The notes below the pieces were generated by a model that had not been told where the DNA came from, made no database searches, and was given only the letters and a program-made list of their open reading frames with translations. Made by a program: the position numbers and the translations under genes. Below are positions 42,175-50,419 of a stretch of DNA of 50,419 nucleotides, in pieces. Position 1 is the stretch's first letter; the number at the start of each line of letters is the position of its first letter. The DNA comes from Granulosicoccaceae bacterium (GTDB lineage Bacteria; Pseudomonadota; Gammaproteobacteria; Granulosicoccales; Granulosicoccaceae): contig JAHDCO010000028.1 in assembly GCA_020629835.1 (NCBI GenBank), positions 1 to 50,419 on the forward strand, read 5' to 3'.

Positions 42175-42791
42175 GTAAAGCTTTTCTCATCGGTGACGAT
42201 GTGGTCAAGCGGCACATCCCACCAGTCCGAGTGCACGGTTGGAACCTGTTGTAACTGGTGTGCCACACCGATTAGCCACGGAGGTGGGGAGCTGCGGCGT
42301 CTGTTGGCAAACGTTTTGTCATAAAAGCCGCCGCCCATGCCCATCCGGTGTTTACGTTCATCAAACGCAACCAGCGGTGCCAGCACAGCATCCATAGCGG
42401 ACGCGTCCAGCCATTCGGTCTTCGGTGTACTGGGTTCAACGATACCAAAGCGATTGGTGGTGCGTGGTGTGTTCGGTGACCACAAGGCAAACTGTAGGGT
42501 TTCGCCGTTTAGCATAGGGACGTAGGTTTCAATACCGTTTACACGTAGCGCATCCATCACCGGGCAAACATCGATTTCTCCCTGAAACGCTAAATACCCA
42601 GCCACCCGATTTAACGGTGTGGTTTGCTGCACGCTATCCAGTACCGCCATGACGTTGGGTTGTAGTTTGGCGGCGGCTTGTTGCAACGCCTGCGCGCTTA
42701 GTGACTTGCGCGCGCGACGCAAACGTTGGCGCAGCGCTTGGCGCGCGTCTTCGTGTTCAGAACCGCCGTTTTGTGAAGGTGTATCAACCAC
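42171..42791 (-). CDS. fau: 5-formyltetrahydrofolate cyclo-ligase
   Basis: A 206-residue enzyme converting 5-formyl-THF to 5,10-methenyl-THF with ATP. The ATP/folate motif GMGGGFYDKT (about 151-160) and the ARQALRQRLRRARKSLS N-terminal helix are typical. The GTG at 42791 was chosen because the longer TTG start at 42833 would lie in the conserved part of the 6S RNA. Its position next to 6S RNA and zapA is the classic gammaproteobacterial ssrS-fau arrangement. Its TAA at 42171-42173 overlaps the stop of the convergent aldehyde dehydrogenase gene. Confidence 0.88.
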   Translation of the reverse strand: MVDTPSQNGGSEHEDARQALRQRLRRARKSLSAQALQQAAAKLQPNVMAVLDSVQQTTPLNRVAGYLAFQGEIDVCPVMDALRVNGIETYVPMLNGETLQFALWSPNTPRTTNRFGIVEPSTPKTEWLDASAMDAVLAPLVAFDERKHRMGMGGGFYDKTFANRRRSSPPPWLIGVAHQLQQVPTVHSDWWDVPLDHIVTDEKSFT

Positions 42792-42970
42792 GAATGCCGT
42801 CTCAAGTGTGCTACCTTGAACCAGTCGGTTCAAGTGGGATCAGCCGGAACCGTATCAGGCTTTCCGCCTTGGCGGACGTGCACAACAACAGCGACCGAGC
42901 CGTTCCCGGGGTGCGAAAATAGGCTCAAGGGATATACCCAGCAAGATAACAAACACCGCAGATGATACAG
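42785..42970 (-). ncRNA. ssrS: 6S RNA
   Basis: The minus strand between zapA and fau contains CCCTTGAGCC (42931-42922) followed by GCTCGG (42900-42895) and, further on, the terminal hairpin CTTGAACC-GACT-GGTTCAAG. These correspond to CCCTGAGCC, GCTCGGTC and CTTGAACC..GGTTCAAG of known 6S RNA. 6S RNA binds the housekeeping RNA polymerase holoenzyme and in stationary phase represses many promoters. Both ends are estimates: the 5' end lies near 42970 and the 3' end near 42785, giving about 186 nucleotides, close to the family's usual 180-190. It overlaps or abuts the fau start, and sits in the conserved locus. Confidence 0.75.
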
Positions 42971-43054
42971 CTAGAAGCGTAGCACGCGGTTTTGTTTTTG
43001 GTGTGGGTTTGAGCCCAGGTTGTTAACTTATCGGTAGCCCCAGAGGTGCTTTGG

Positions 43055-43396
43055 TTAGGCCGACTCGGGCTCTTCTTCCAGAAGATCTTCCAGCTTGGCA
43101 TTCAGCGCTGATAGCCGCTCGGTAAGCTCTGGGTGCTCTCCGGACTTGGTCGAACGCGACTTCATGAGTTCGGCTGCAGTGTTTATAGCTGCCACAATGG
43201 CAATTTTTTCAATACTGGATGTGCTGTTGCGACCTTTCAGTTCAGTCATTGATCGATCAATGTAGGCGGCCGCTTTCGCAAGCTCGTCTTCCTCGCCCAC
43301 TTTGCACGCCAGCTGAACTTCTTTGTCCATGATGCGGAGCTTGACCGGACGCGTTTCAGATGCATTAGCGATGCGATTGGTGGGGCGGTTGTTCAT
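43055..43396 (-). CDS. zapA: cell division protein ZapA
   Basis: A 113-residue protein that stabilises FtsZ bundles at midcell. The N-terminal VKLRIMDKEVQLACKVGEEDELAKAAAYIDR is the characteristic globular part; a coiled-coil tail with SALNAKLEDLLEEEPE follows. It overlaps the zapB-like gene by four bases (ATGA) and lies next to 6S RNA as in other gammaproteobacteria. The C-terminal Glu-rich tail is slightly extended. Confidence 0.92.
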   Translation of the reverse strand: MNNRPTNRIANASETRPVKLRIMDKEVQLACKVGEEDELAKAAAYIDRSMTELKGRNSTSSIEKIAIVAAINTAAELMKSRSTKSGEHPELTERLSALNAKLEDLLEEEPESA

Positions 43397-43614
43397 GACG
43401 TGGCCTCCAGCGACTTCAAGCGAACAATCATTTGTTCTACCTTGGTGCGCGCTAATTCGTTTTTCTCAATGAGGCGTGCCCGCTCCTCGACCAAGCTGAC
43501 TTGCTGTTCTCTTAACGAGCGATTTTCCAAACGCAGCCGTTTGCACAGCGACGCAAGGTCGTTGAGCTGAGATTCAAGTTGTTCTACTTCTTCGTGTATG
43601 TCTGAATAGCTCAT
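43393..43614 (-). CDS. ZapB-like coiled-coil protein (TIGR02449 type)
   Basis: From ATG 43614 the product is 73 residues, nearly entirely coiled coil: DIHEEVEQLESQLNDLASLCKRLRLENRSLREQQ then EERARLIEKNELARTKVEQMIVRLKSLEA. The short helical proteins next to zapA are annotated TIGR02449/ZapB-like and are thought to link ZapA and the Z ring. An upstream in-frame start at 43674 would add 20 non-helical residues. It overlaps zapA by ATGA. Confidence 0.8.
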   Translation of the reverse strand: MSYSDIHEEVEQLESQLNDLASLCKRLRLENRSLREQQVSLVEERARLIEKNELARTKVEQMIVRLKSLEATS

Positions 43615-43690
43615 GGCATGGATCAGCGGTGGCTGTGCGCCCATTGTATACTTCATTGGGTAATGCGCTGGCAAGGTTAACTGCTCGGTT

Positions 43691-44257
43691 GTGAGAAAAA
43701 ACTACGACCTACGATCGGACGTGCTGGCGGAATTGTCAGTGCCGTTATCCGTATCGGAAGCCCACGGCATGGCTCTGGGCTTACTCTGTGGCCAAGTCAC
43801 GGGGCTTGCAAAAAGTCGCTGGCTGACCGAATTGCTGGATGCTGCGAACCTGAAAGCGGACGCCGTTCAGGCCAAAGCGGCACAAATCCGGGAGCTCGAT
43901 CGTTGGTTCGAGCAAACGGTCGCTGATCTGAACGATCCGGATCTCGGTTTCGCACCCGATATGCCTGATGAATCCTCCCCGCTAACTGAACGAGCCGTCG
44001 GGTTGGTGGATTTTTGCAGTGGTTTTAATTACGGGCTTGGCTTGTCCTCTGGCGGTCGTGACACCGCCAGCTTGCCGGCCGACACGCGTGAAGTCATATC
44101 AGACTTCCAGGCCATTCAGAACCTTGACCTGGACGAACTGGGTGAATCTGAAGAAGGTGCTTGGCAGGAACTCTACGAGTTTCTGCGTGTAGGGGTATTG
44201 CTGGTTTATGAAGAACTGCAGCCCGTGGTGGGCGGCAACCAAAGCCAAGTGCACTGA
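43691..44257 (+). CDS. ygfB: YgfB/UPF0149 family protein
   Basis: A 188-residue protein of the UPF0149 group with VSEAHGMALGLLCGQVTG near the N-terminus and LVDFCSGFNYGLGLSSGG in the middle, two conserved blocks; EELGESEEGAWQELYEFLRVGVLLVYEEL forms the C-terminal helices. Start GTG 43691. It precedes pepP by five bases, as in many gammaproteobacteria, and is divergent from the zap genes. In Pseudomonas the homologue binds an anti-repressor that controls cell-wall enzymes; here the role is not tested. Confidence 0.85.
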   Translation: MRKNYDLRSDVLAELSVPLSVSEAHGMALGLLCGQVTGLAKSRWLTELLDAANLKADAVQAKAAQIRELDRWFEQTVADLNDPDLGFAPDMPDESSPLTERAVGLVDFCSGFNYGLGLSSGGRDTASLPADTREVISDFQAIQNLDLDELGESEEGAWQELYEFLRVGVLLVYEELQPVVGGNQSQVH

Positions 44258-44262
44258 TCGGT

Positions 44263-45573
44263 ATGCTGAATAAAACTGAAATTAACGAGTACCGGCGTCG
44301 CCGGCGCACACTGATGCGTACTTTGGATGAAAACGCCATCGCGCTGATTCCGGCAGCACCGGTAGCCGTGCGCAGCCGTGACACGGAGTACGCTTACCGG
44401 CCCGATAGTAACTTTCGATATCTATCCGGGTTTTTGGAGCCTGAAGCGTTGTTGGTGCTTATACCGGGACGGAAGTCTGGTGAGTACCTGATGTTTTGTC
44501 GCGATCGAGACCCCGAGAAAGAAACCTGGCATGGCAGACGATTGGGTGTTGATCGGGCCCCAGAGGCACTGGGTGCTGACGATGCTTTCCCTATCGATGA
44601 TGTTGATGAAATTTTGCCTGGCCTTCTGGAAGGGCGGCAGCACGTGTATCACACCCTGGGAAAGAACCCCGCGTTTGATGCGCAATTGCTGGGTTGGCTG
44701 AAAAAATCCCGCCAGACACGCACCAGTAATGATGACCCGGATGCGTTCATTTCACTGGATTACCACTTGCACGACATGCGAGTGATAAAAACCCGCGCCG
44801 AACAAAAACAATTAAAGGCGGCCGCCAAGCTCAGTGCCAAAGGACACAACGCCGCTATGGCAGCGTGTAAGCCGGGAATGCCTGAATACGAGCTGGAAGC
44901 GTCACTCATCCACACCTACCGACGTGAAGGTGGAGAGCATGCGTTTTTGCCCATCGTAGGTGGTGGTGAGAATGGGTGCATCCTGCATTACACCGAAAAC
45001 ACCAGCAAACTTAATGACGGTGACTTAGTGTTAATCGACTCTGGCGCCGAGTTGGCGGGTTATGCGGGTGATATATCCCGAACTTTTCCAGTAAACGGCA
45101 AATTCTCCAAGGCGCAACGTGAGGTATACAGCATCGTACTGGAAGCCAACGAAACGGCGATTGAAGCGTGTCAGCCGGGCAACCACTGGAATGACCCGCA
45201 CGAAGCTGCGGTGCGGGTTCTCACCAAAGGCTTAAAAGACCTGGGCTTGTTAAAGGGCAGTCTGTCGACGCTGATAAAAAAAGAAGCCTACCGTCGGTTC
45301 TATATGCACCGTACCGGTCATTGGTTAGGTTTGGATGTGCATGACGTGGGTGACTACAAAATTGATGGGCAGTGGCGTTTACTTGAACCGGGTATGTGTT
45401 TAACCATTGAGCCTGGCCTGTACATCGGGCAAGGCCGGGGAATCCCAAAGGCGTATAAAAACATTGGTATCCGCATAGAAGATGATGTGCTGATTACCGC
45501 CAATGGCTATGAGGTCATCACGGCGGATACGCCCAAATCCATTGAAGACATTGAAGCACTGATGGCTGCGTAG
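44263..45573 (+). CDS. pepP: Xaa-Pro aminopeptidase
   Basis: A 436-residue aminopeptidase that removes N-terminal residues before proline. The creatinase-like N-terminal domain spans about 1-170. In the C-terminal pita-bread domain the two-metal site is Asp259, Asp270, His353 (HRTGHWLG), Glu383 (LTIEPGLY) and Glu406 (GIRIEDDV); numbering is the same as for the Escherichia coli enzyme to within one residue. It lies between ygfB and ubiH, the standard order. Confidence 0.95.
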   Translation: MLNKTEINEYRRRRRTLMRTLDENAIALIPAAPVAVRSRDTEYAYRPDSNFRYLSGFLEPEALLVLIPGRKSGEYLMFCRDRDPEKETWHGRRLGVDRAPEALGADDAFPIDDVDEILPGLLEGRQHVYHTLGKNPAFDAQLLGWLKKSRQTRTSNDDPDAFISLDYHLHDMRVIKTRAEQKQLKAAAKLSAKGHNAAMAACKPGMPEYELEASLIHTYRREGGEHAFLPIVGGGENGCILHYTENTSKLNDGDLVLIDSGAELAGYAGDISRTFPVNGKFSKAQREVYSIVLEANETAIEACQPGNHWNDPHEAAVRVLTKGLKDLGLLKGSLSTLIKKEAYRRFYMHRTGHWLGLDVHDVGDYKIDGQWRLLEPGMCLTIEPGLYIGQGRGIPKAYKNIGIRIEDDVLITANGYEVITADTPKSIEDIEALMAA

Positions 45574-45616
45574 TGAGGTTGCTGATGCTAACGGTGATCG
45601 TTAAGGCGTGTCGGTC

Positions 45617-46801
45617 ATGAATACTTCAGATGTGCTGGTCATCGGGGCAGGCTTGGCAGGATTGCCCACCGCCTTAGCCTGTGCTCAAGCCGGTTGGCAC
45701 GTCACTCTCGTTGATGAAAACCCTGCACCGCCCGCGTTGCCTGTCGATTCGTTAGATCAGCGCTGCACAGCCATCGGTTCAGCCAGCGTGCAGTTACTTC
45801 AACGATGGGGCCTATGGGATGCAATCAAAGCAAATGCACAGCGTATCCAGCAAGTGCATGTGGCACAACAAGGATACCTCGGCAGTTTGCGACTTCGGGC
45901 TGAGGAATGTGGCGTGGCTGCGTTAGGGTACGTCATAGAAAATCGTCAATGGGTGGTTGCGCTGGCTGAACTCGCTGCACAGCACCCCAACATCACGTTT
46001 GTGCGGGGCGAGACGGTGGTTTCGATATCTGAAACCGATGCTGAATACTTGGCGGTATCGCTTGAATCTGGTGAGTCGCTGAGCACGCGATTATTAATCG
46101 GCACCGATGGTGTGAATTCGTGCGTGCGTGCACAAGCAGGCGTTTCTCAAAATCACGTGGATTACGATCAAAGCGGGTTGATGTGTAGCGTAGCTGTGTC
46201 AAAACCGCACAACGGTGTGGCTTTTGAGCGTTTCACCCCCGACGGTCCGTTAGCGTTTTTACCTCGCCCTGGCAATGTCATGAGTTTGGTTTGGTGCATG
46301 AGCCCTGACGCTGCCGAGGTGATAAACCAAGCATCCGATGAGGAGATTTTGCAGCGCTTGCAAGCCGAATTTGGACAACGTTTAGGCGCGTTAACCGAAC
46401 TGGGGCCACGCACGGTTGTGCCACTGATACGCTTTGAGGCCACCGCACAAACCGGACGTCGGACGGCGTTACTCGGAAACGCGAATCGTTTACTGCACCC
46501 AGTAGCAGGTCAGGGTTTTAACCTGGCGCTGCGCGATATCGCGGGTTTGCTGGACGAAATGGGTTGGCGCACAGGAAATAAATCAGCGGACCCTGGAAGC
46601 GACGAAATTCTTGCGCGCTTTGTTGAACGCCGCACCGGTGATCAGCGTGAAGTGGTTTGGTTGACCGATGCATTAGCGCGAACCTTTCGTGGGCGCGCAA
46701 GCTTACCGGCGCATGTTCGCTCGCTTGGTTTACTCACATTGGACAAAGCAACACCGCTAAGGCACGCCTTTGCAAGGCGCACCATGGGGTATACCGGTTG
46801 A
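45617..46801 (+). CDS. ubiH: ubiquinone-biosynthesis FAD-dependent hydroxylase UbiH-like
   Basis: From ATG 45617 a 394-residue flavoprotein with the dinucleotide motif GAGLAGLPTALACAQAG and the C-terminal FAD block RTALLGNANRLLHPVAGQGFNLALRDIAGL, as in UbiH, UbiI and related hydroxylases that act on the prenyl-phenol ring. Gene order after pepP favours UbiH, but UbiI/VisC-type assignment cannot be excluded by motifs alone. No second ubi gene follows. It overlaps the CLC gene by four bases (TTGA). A GTG at 45608 is an alternative start. Confidence 0.88.
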   Translation: MNTSDVLVIGAGLAGLPTALACAQAGWHVTLVDENPAPPALPVDSLDQRCTAIGSASVQLLQRWGLWDAIKANAQRIQQVHVAQQGYLGSLRLRAEECGVAALGYVIENRQWVVALAELAAQHPNITFVRGETVVSISETDAEYLAVSLESGESLSTRLLIGTDGVNSCVRAQAGVSQNHVDYDQSGLMCSVAVSKPHNGVAFERFTPDGPLAFLPRPGNVMSLVWCMSPDAAEVINQASDEEILQRLQAEFGQRLGALTELGPRTVVPLIRFEATAQTGRRTALLGNANRLLHPVAGQGFNLALRDIAGLLDEMGWRTGNKSADPGSDEILARFVERRTGDQREVVWLTDALARTFRGRASLPAHVRSLGLLTLDKATPLRHAFARRTMGYTG

Positions 46802-48624
46802 ACCGTTTTGCGTTCTTCGCACTTGCTGCGTTGAGCGGGGCGGTTGTGGGTGTTTTTACACTACTTCTTATTCAGCTCATTCTGCTGGTTCAGTGGCTGG
46901 GGTTTGGGCAGGCCTCTGAGGAGCAATACGCAGCCATTGTGGCGTCCCAACCCGCGTGGCGAATCATTTTGGTTCCTACCCTGGGTGGTTTGGTTGTTGG
47001 CTTACTCATTTCGCGAATGCCAGGGCAGCGTTATCACGGTATTGCCGATGTTATGGAAGCTTGTGCTCTGAACAGTGCGCGCATGCCCACCCGCTCTGAT
47101 TTGTTTGCTGCGGTCGCCGCGGCTGTGTCACTCGGATCTGGCGCACCGCTGGGGCGAGAAGGTCCCGCCGTTCATATTGGTGCCTCGTTGTCAGCCTGGC
47201 TTGCCGAACGCTTACGACTGGATCGCAGCCAATCACTGGCTTTGCTCGGTTGCGGGGCTGCGGCGGCTGTTACTGTGTCATTTAACGCACCCGTGGCGGC
47301 GGTGATTTTTGCGCTGGAAGTGATCGTGGGCTACTACACCTTGCGAGTGTTCGCTCCCATCGTGGTGGCCTGCGTTGCCGCGGTAGTCGTGCGTCATTTG
47401 GCTTTGGGTGAAGAACGCTTTTTCGACTTACCCGATTATCAATTGTCGGCATTATGGGAATTGCCACTTTTTGCGCTGATCGGTGTCATCGGCGCAGGCG
47501 TGGTGTATGTCGTTATCGGTGTAGCTCATACAAGCCGCGTAGGTTGGGACCGGCTGTCGATGCCGAAGTGGTTACGACCCATGTTTGCAGGCTTGGTATT
47601 TGGCATCGTTGCTCTGGAATTGCCGTTAGTTTTGAGTGTGGGTTTTGAAGCAACCGACATGGCGCTCCGCGGCGCGTTGGCTGCCGACTGGGTGCTGCCG
47701 TTATTAATCGCCAAACTGTTGTTGGTCGGGTTAGCGATAGGCAGTGGCTGTGCAGGCGGCGTATTCGGGCCAGCGGTATTTTTAGGAGCGTTACTGGGCG
47801 CAGCCTGTTGGTCTGCTGTGCAATTTCTTGGGGCCGACCTGGCAGCCATTCTCCCCGGGCCTTTATCTGCCCCGGGGGTGTACGCGTTGGTCGGTACCGC
47901 GGCCGTTGCATCCGCCATGCTCGGGGCACCGATATCGACGGTTTTGATTGTTTTCGAAATGACCGGTGACTACGACATCACTGTTGCGGTCATGGTGGCA
48001 GCGGCGGTGTCGACTGTCACGATGCAGGCGGGGCCCTGGGGATCGTTTTTCCGATGGCAGTTGGCCAGTCGATCAGTCAACATCACAACGGGGCGTGATA
48101 TATCGCTGCTGATGACGCATCAAGTGGCGGATCGGGTCAGCCAACGCTTTACCGTTGCTCCAGCCACGATTGAGCCCCTTGCGCTTCAAGCGCAACTCGG
48201 ACGCGAACGATTACGCATTGCCTTATTGGTGGACGACGATCAGCAGTTCGCGGGCAGTGTATCTATGACAGCGCTTGTCTCTCACTGGCACGCCGCGGCC
48301 GTTAGTGATTCATCTGATGGCGCTGAGCCCGCTCAGGACTCTGGCGAAGACTATGAGCAATCTGATGCCGATTCTTTGATGCCTTTGACGCAGCTTCCTC
48401 TGGCTGGTTGCATGGAGCCTAAGGACGTAGCGGTGAGTAGCACCACCAATATTGTGACCGCGTTAAACTTAATGGCTGATCGACAGCTGGATTATTTGCC
48501 GGTTGTTGATAATCTATCCACCGACTCGCCAACCATAACCGGCGTACTGCTTAAAAGTGATTTGCTAGCGGCTCACTACGACGTGGTGAAGCAAGCACGG
48601 CAAGACGAATTTGGCATCACGTAA
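46798..48624 (+). CDS. CLC chloride channel/transporter with CBS domains
   Basis: A membrane CLC protein of 608 residues if translated from the TTG at 46798, which overlaps the ubiH stop (TTGA) and implies coupling; no better start is found. The anion filter GSGAPLGREGPAVHIGA (113-129) contains the gating Glu121, and the second filter GCAGGVFGPAVFLGA follows. About ten helices are visible. The C-terminal part has two CBS-like halves, interrupted by an acidic insertion around DGAEPAQDSGEDYEQSD. CLC proteins exchange chloride for protons or form chloride channels, and gating Glu present suggests antiport. Direct link to ubiquinone is not obvious. Confidence 0.9.
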   Translation: MNRFAFFALAALSGAVVGVFTLLLIQLILLVQWLGFGQASEEQYAAIVASQPAWRIILVPTLGGLVVGLLISRMPGQRYHGIADVMEACALNSARMPTRSDLFAAVAAAVSLGSGAPLGREGPAVHIGASLSAWLAERLRLDRSQSLALLGCGAAAAVTVSFNAPVAAVIFALEVIVGYYTLRVFAPIVVACVAAVVVRHLALGEERFFDLPDYQLSALWELPLFALIGVIGAGVVYVVIGVAHTSRVGWDRLSMPKWLRPMFAGLVFGIVALELPLVLSVGFEATDMALRGALAADWVLPLLIAKLLLVGLAIGSGCAGGVFGPAVFLGALLGAACWSAVQFLGADLAAILPGPLSAPGVYALVGTAAVASAMLGAPISTVLIVFEMTGDYDITVAVMVAAAVSTVTMQAGPWGSFFRWQLASRSVNITTGRDISLLMTHQVADRVSQRFTVAPATIEPLALQAQLGRERLRIALLVDDDQQFAGSVSMTALVSHWHAAAVSDSSDGAEPAQDSGEDYEQSDADSLMPLTQLPLAGCMEPKDVAVSSTTNIVTALNLMADRQLDYLPVVDNLSTDSPTITGVLLKSDLLAAHYDVVKQARQDEFGIT

Positions 48625-48661
48625 ACCACACGCCAACGCTTTACTTACTGGAGAAAACACC

Positions 48662-49972
48662 ATGGCCGGACCGAAACACTTCGGATTCGACACCCTGGCT
48701 CTGCACGCAGGCCAACAACCGGATACTGCCACCGGTGCCCGAGCCACGCCCATCTACCAGAGCACGTCCTTTGTGTTCGATGATGCAGATAAAGCCTCCA
48801 GTTTGTTTGACGTGGCCCGTGCTGGGCATGTGTATTCCAGAATCTCAAACCCCACGGTTGCCGTGCTGGAAGAACGTGTCGCGGCCCTGGAAGGTGGCGT
48901 TGGAGCTGTTGCAACCGCGAGTGGCATGGCTGCGATTCACTTGGGACTAACCACACTGTGTAGTGCGGGTGATCACATCGTGGCGTCACGCAGTTTGTAT
49001 GGTGGTACGCACAACTTACTCAGTTACACGCTGCCTCGATTTGGAATCGAAACGACCTTTGTTGATCCTCGTGACCCGGAGGCTTTTGCCGCCGCCATAC
49101 GTCCGAACACGCGCGTGGTGTTTGCCGAAACGGTAGGCAACCCGCGCTGCGAAGTGTTGGATATTCCTCGAGTTTCCGAAGTGGCTCATGCGGCGAAGCT
49201 TCCGCTGATGTTAGACGCTACGCTGTCCACTCCTCATTTACAAAAGACCTTCACGCAAGGCGCTGACATCGTGGTGCATTCATTAACCAAGTTCATGGGA
49301 GGTCATGGTGTTGCCGTGGGTGGTTGTCTGGTGGATTCGGGGCGCTTTGATTGGGAAGCCTCTGGCTTGTATACACAGTTCACCGAACCCTATGAAGGCT
49401 TTCATGGAATGGATTTTGTGGACGAGTTTGGCCCTTATGCCTTTATCATGCGTGCGCGCAAAGAAGGCCTACGTGATTTTGGTGCGGCTTTATCACCTGC
49501 GAATGCGTTTTACTTGATGCAGGGCATGGAAACCTTAAGTCTGCGCATGCAGCGTCACGTCAGTAACACCGAACAGTTAGTCGCCTTTCTAGATGACCAC
49601 GATGCCGTCAGTGTTGTGCATCACCCAGCCGTACCGACACACCCCGATCACGAATTAGCCAAAACGCTGCTGCCTAAAGGTACGGGAGCCGTTTTTAGTT
49701 TTGAAATCAAGGGTGGTCGACAAGCCGGAGCAGCGTTTATTGATTCGCTGCGTTTGTTCTCTCACCTGGCAAATGTTGGCGATGCAAAATCACTGGTCAT
49801 CCATCCAGCCAGTACGACGCATTCACGCATGGACGAAGCTGCGTTGATGGAGTCGGGTATTGAGCCGGGTCTCATTCGATTGTCCGTTGGATTGGAAGAG
49901 CCTGAAGACCTACTGGCGGATTTGGCTGTTGCTCTGAAAAGTGCGGCACGCGTTATGAAGGTGGCCTCATGA
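48662..49972 (+). CDS. metY: O-acetylhomoserine sulfhydrylase/aminocarboxypropyltransferase
   Basis: A 436-residue PLP enzyme that makes homocysteine (or methionine) from O-acetylhomoserine. The ATG at 48662 follows GGAG. Typical blocks are HFGFDTLALHAGQQPD, SRISNPTVAVLEERVAALEGG, VVHSLTKFMGGHG (the PLP Schiff-base Lys210) and the MetY-type long insertion with PYAFIMRARKEGLRDFG and GMETLSLRMQRH. Length and insertion favour MetY over MetZ or MetB. It overlaps the hydrolase gene that follows by ATGA. Confidence 0.92.
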   Translation: MAGPKHFGFDTLALHAGQQPDTATGARATPIYQSTSFVFDDADKASSLFDVARAGHVYSRISNPTVAVLEERVAALEGGVGAVATASGMAAIHLGLTTLCSAGDHIVASRSLYGGTHNLLSYTLPRFGIETTFVDPRDPEAFAAAIRPNTRVVFAETVGNPRCEVLDIPRVSEVAHAAKLPLMLDATLSTPHLQKTFTQGADIVVHSLTKFMGGHGVAVGGCLVDSGRFDWEASGLYTQFTEPYEGFHGMDFVDEFGPYAFIMRARKEGLRDFGAALSPANAFYLMQGMETLSLRMQRHVSNTEQLVAFLDDHDAVSVVHHPAVPTHPDHELAKTLLPKGTGAVFSFEIKGGRQAGAAFIDSLRLFSHLANVGDAKSLVIHPASTTHSRMDEAALMESGIEPGLIRLSVGLEEPEDLLADLAVALKSAARVMKVAS

Positions 49973-50419
49973 ATTTGGTTGTCAACGGCGATGCGGTGTT
50001 TGTTAGTACCGGGGGTGTTACCTGGAAACCGGATCAACCATCCCTGGTGCTGATTCATGGGGCAGGTTTGAATCGGACCGTCTGGACACTCTTTACACGT
50101 TACTTTGCGCGCCGCGGTTACAACGTCGTCGCACCAGACTTACCCGGTCATGGAAGTTCCGATGGGCAAGCGCTGCCGACGATTGAAGCGATGGCTCAAT
50201 GGGTCGCGCAACTGATCGATGCCTGCGGCGAGGCAGACCCTAATTGGTCAACTGACGATATTCGCATTGCCGGTCACAGCATGGGCTCGCTAGTTGTCTT
50301 GCATGCTGTTGGTAATGAGCCTCAGCGGTATGCGTCTGTTGCCTTACTTGGTACCGCTTACCCTATGCCGGTGGGTAAGCCTTTACTGGATGCCGCCAAG
50401 GCTAACGACTACGCGGCTA
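49969..50419 (+). CDS. alpha/beta hydrolase, N-terminal part
   Basis: The ATG at 49969 overlaps the metY stop; the frame is open to the window end (150 codons). The sequence has the alpha/beta hydrolase layout: oxyanion motif LVLIHGAGLNRTVW, VVAPDLPGHGSSDG, and nucleophile elbow IAGHSMGSLVVLHA with catalytic Ser105. The later acid and histidine lie outside the window. Co-translation with metY suggests co-expression, but a role in sulphur metabolism is not implied by the sequence. Substrate unknown. Confidence 0.88.
   Translation, partial: MNLVVNGDAVFVSTGGVTWKPDQPSLVLIHGAGLNRTVWTLFTRYFARRGYNVVAPDLPGHGSSDGQALPTIEAMAQWVAQLIDACGEADPNWSTDDIRIAGHSMGSLVVLHAVGNEPQRYASVALLGTAYPMPVGKPLLDAAKANDYAA

Noticed and set aside
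42813-42834. 6S RNA on the plus strand, because the CTTGAACC hairpin is palindromic
   Set aside because: The non-palindromic elements CCCTTGAGCC and GCTCGG occur in the correct order only on the minus strand, which also matches the zapA-ssrS-fau gene order.

Overview
The window reads as chromosome of a free-living, probably marine, gammaproteobacterium. The pointers are the block at 42.2-46.8 kb (fau, 6S RNA, zapA and a zapB-like gene on one strand; ygfB, pepP and ubiH on the other), which is the gammaproteobacterial arrangement, together with a TRAP transporter, many small accessory genes, and frequent GTG/TTG starts. I cannot name the genus. No rRNA, tRNA, CRISPR, insertion sequence, prophage or replication origin was recognised.

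Layout. 1-4.9 kb: a TspO tail, then three neighbouring genes that each carry one disabling lesion (a one-base frameshift, an in-frame amber stop, and a frameshift in a run of seven A), a membrane protein and a lipoprotein with a zinc-protease motif. 5-6.5 kb: cobyric acid synthase. 6.7-14.5 kb (minus strand): a catabolic block of N-formylglutamate amidohydrolase-like enzyme, TRAP transporter (DctQ, DctM, DctP), glutamine-synthetase-like ligase, aldehyde dehydrogenase and iron alcohol dehydrogenase, with a divergent RpiR-type regulator. The enzyme set fits gamma-glutamylation of an amine or amino alcohol, oxidation of the alcohol to an acid, and amide hydrolysis. 15.6-20.8 kb: small proteins, two overlapping SDR genes, a large secreted protein and a GrpB-like protein.

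20.9-29.5 kb: a hybrid sensor kinase and OmpR-type regulator divergent from an AfuABC/FbpABC-like ABC transporter and a HAD phosphatase. The gap between them holds a perfect 19-bp direct repeat, a good candidate for the regulator's binding sites. I infer a two-component-controlled importer of phosphorylated sugars, or alternatively of ferric iron.

29.5-40.3 kb: an accessory stretch of small, mostly plus-strand genes: P-loop kinase, DM13 protein, three acetyltransferases (SAT-like, ArsN2-like, AAC(3)-I-like), a truncated glycosyltransferase, SGNH hydrolase, DUF1801, YdeI-like, ankyrin protein, exporters, and a metallo-beta-lactamase-fold lipoprotein operon divergent from a LysR regulator. 40.6-50.4 kb: an aldehyde dehydrogenase, then the conserved housekeeping block with 6S RNA, a CLC chloride channel translationally coupled to ubiH, MetY, and the start of an alpha/beta hydrolase.
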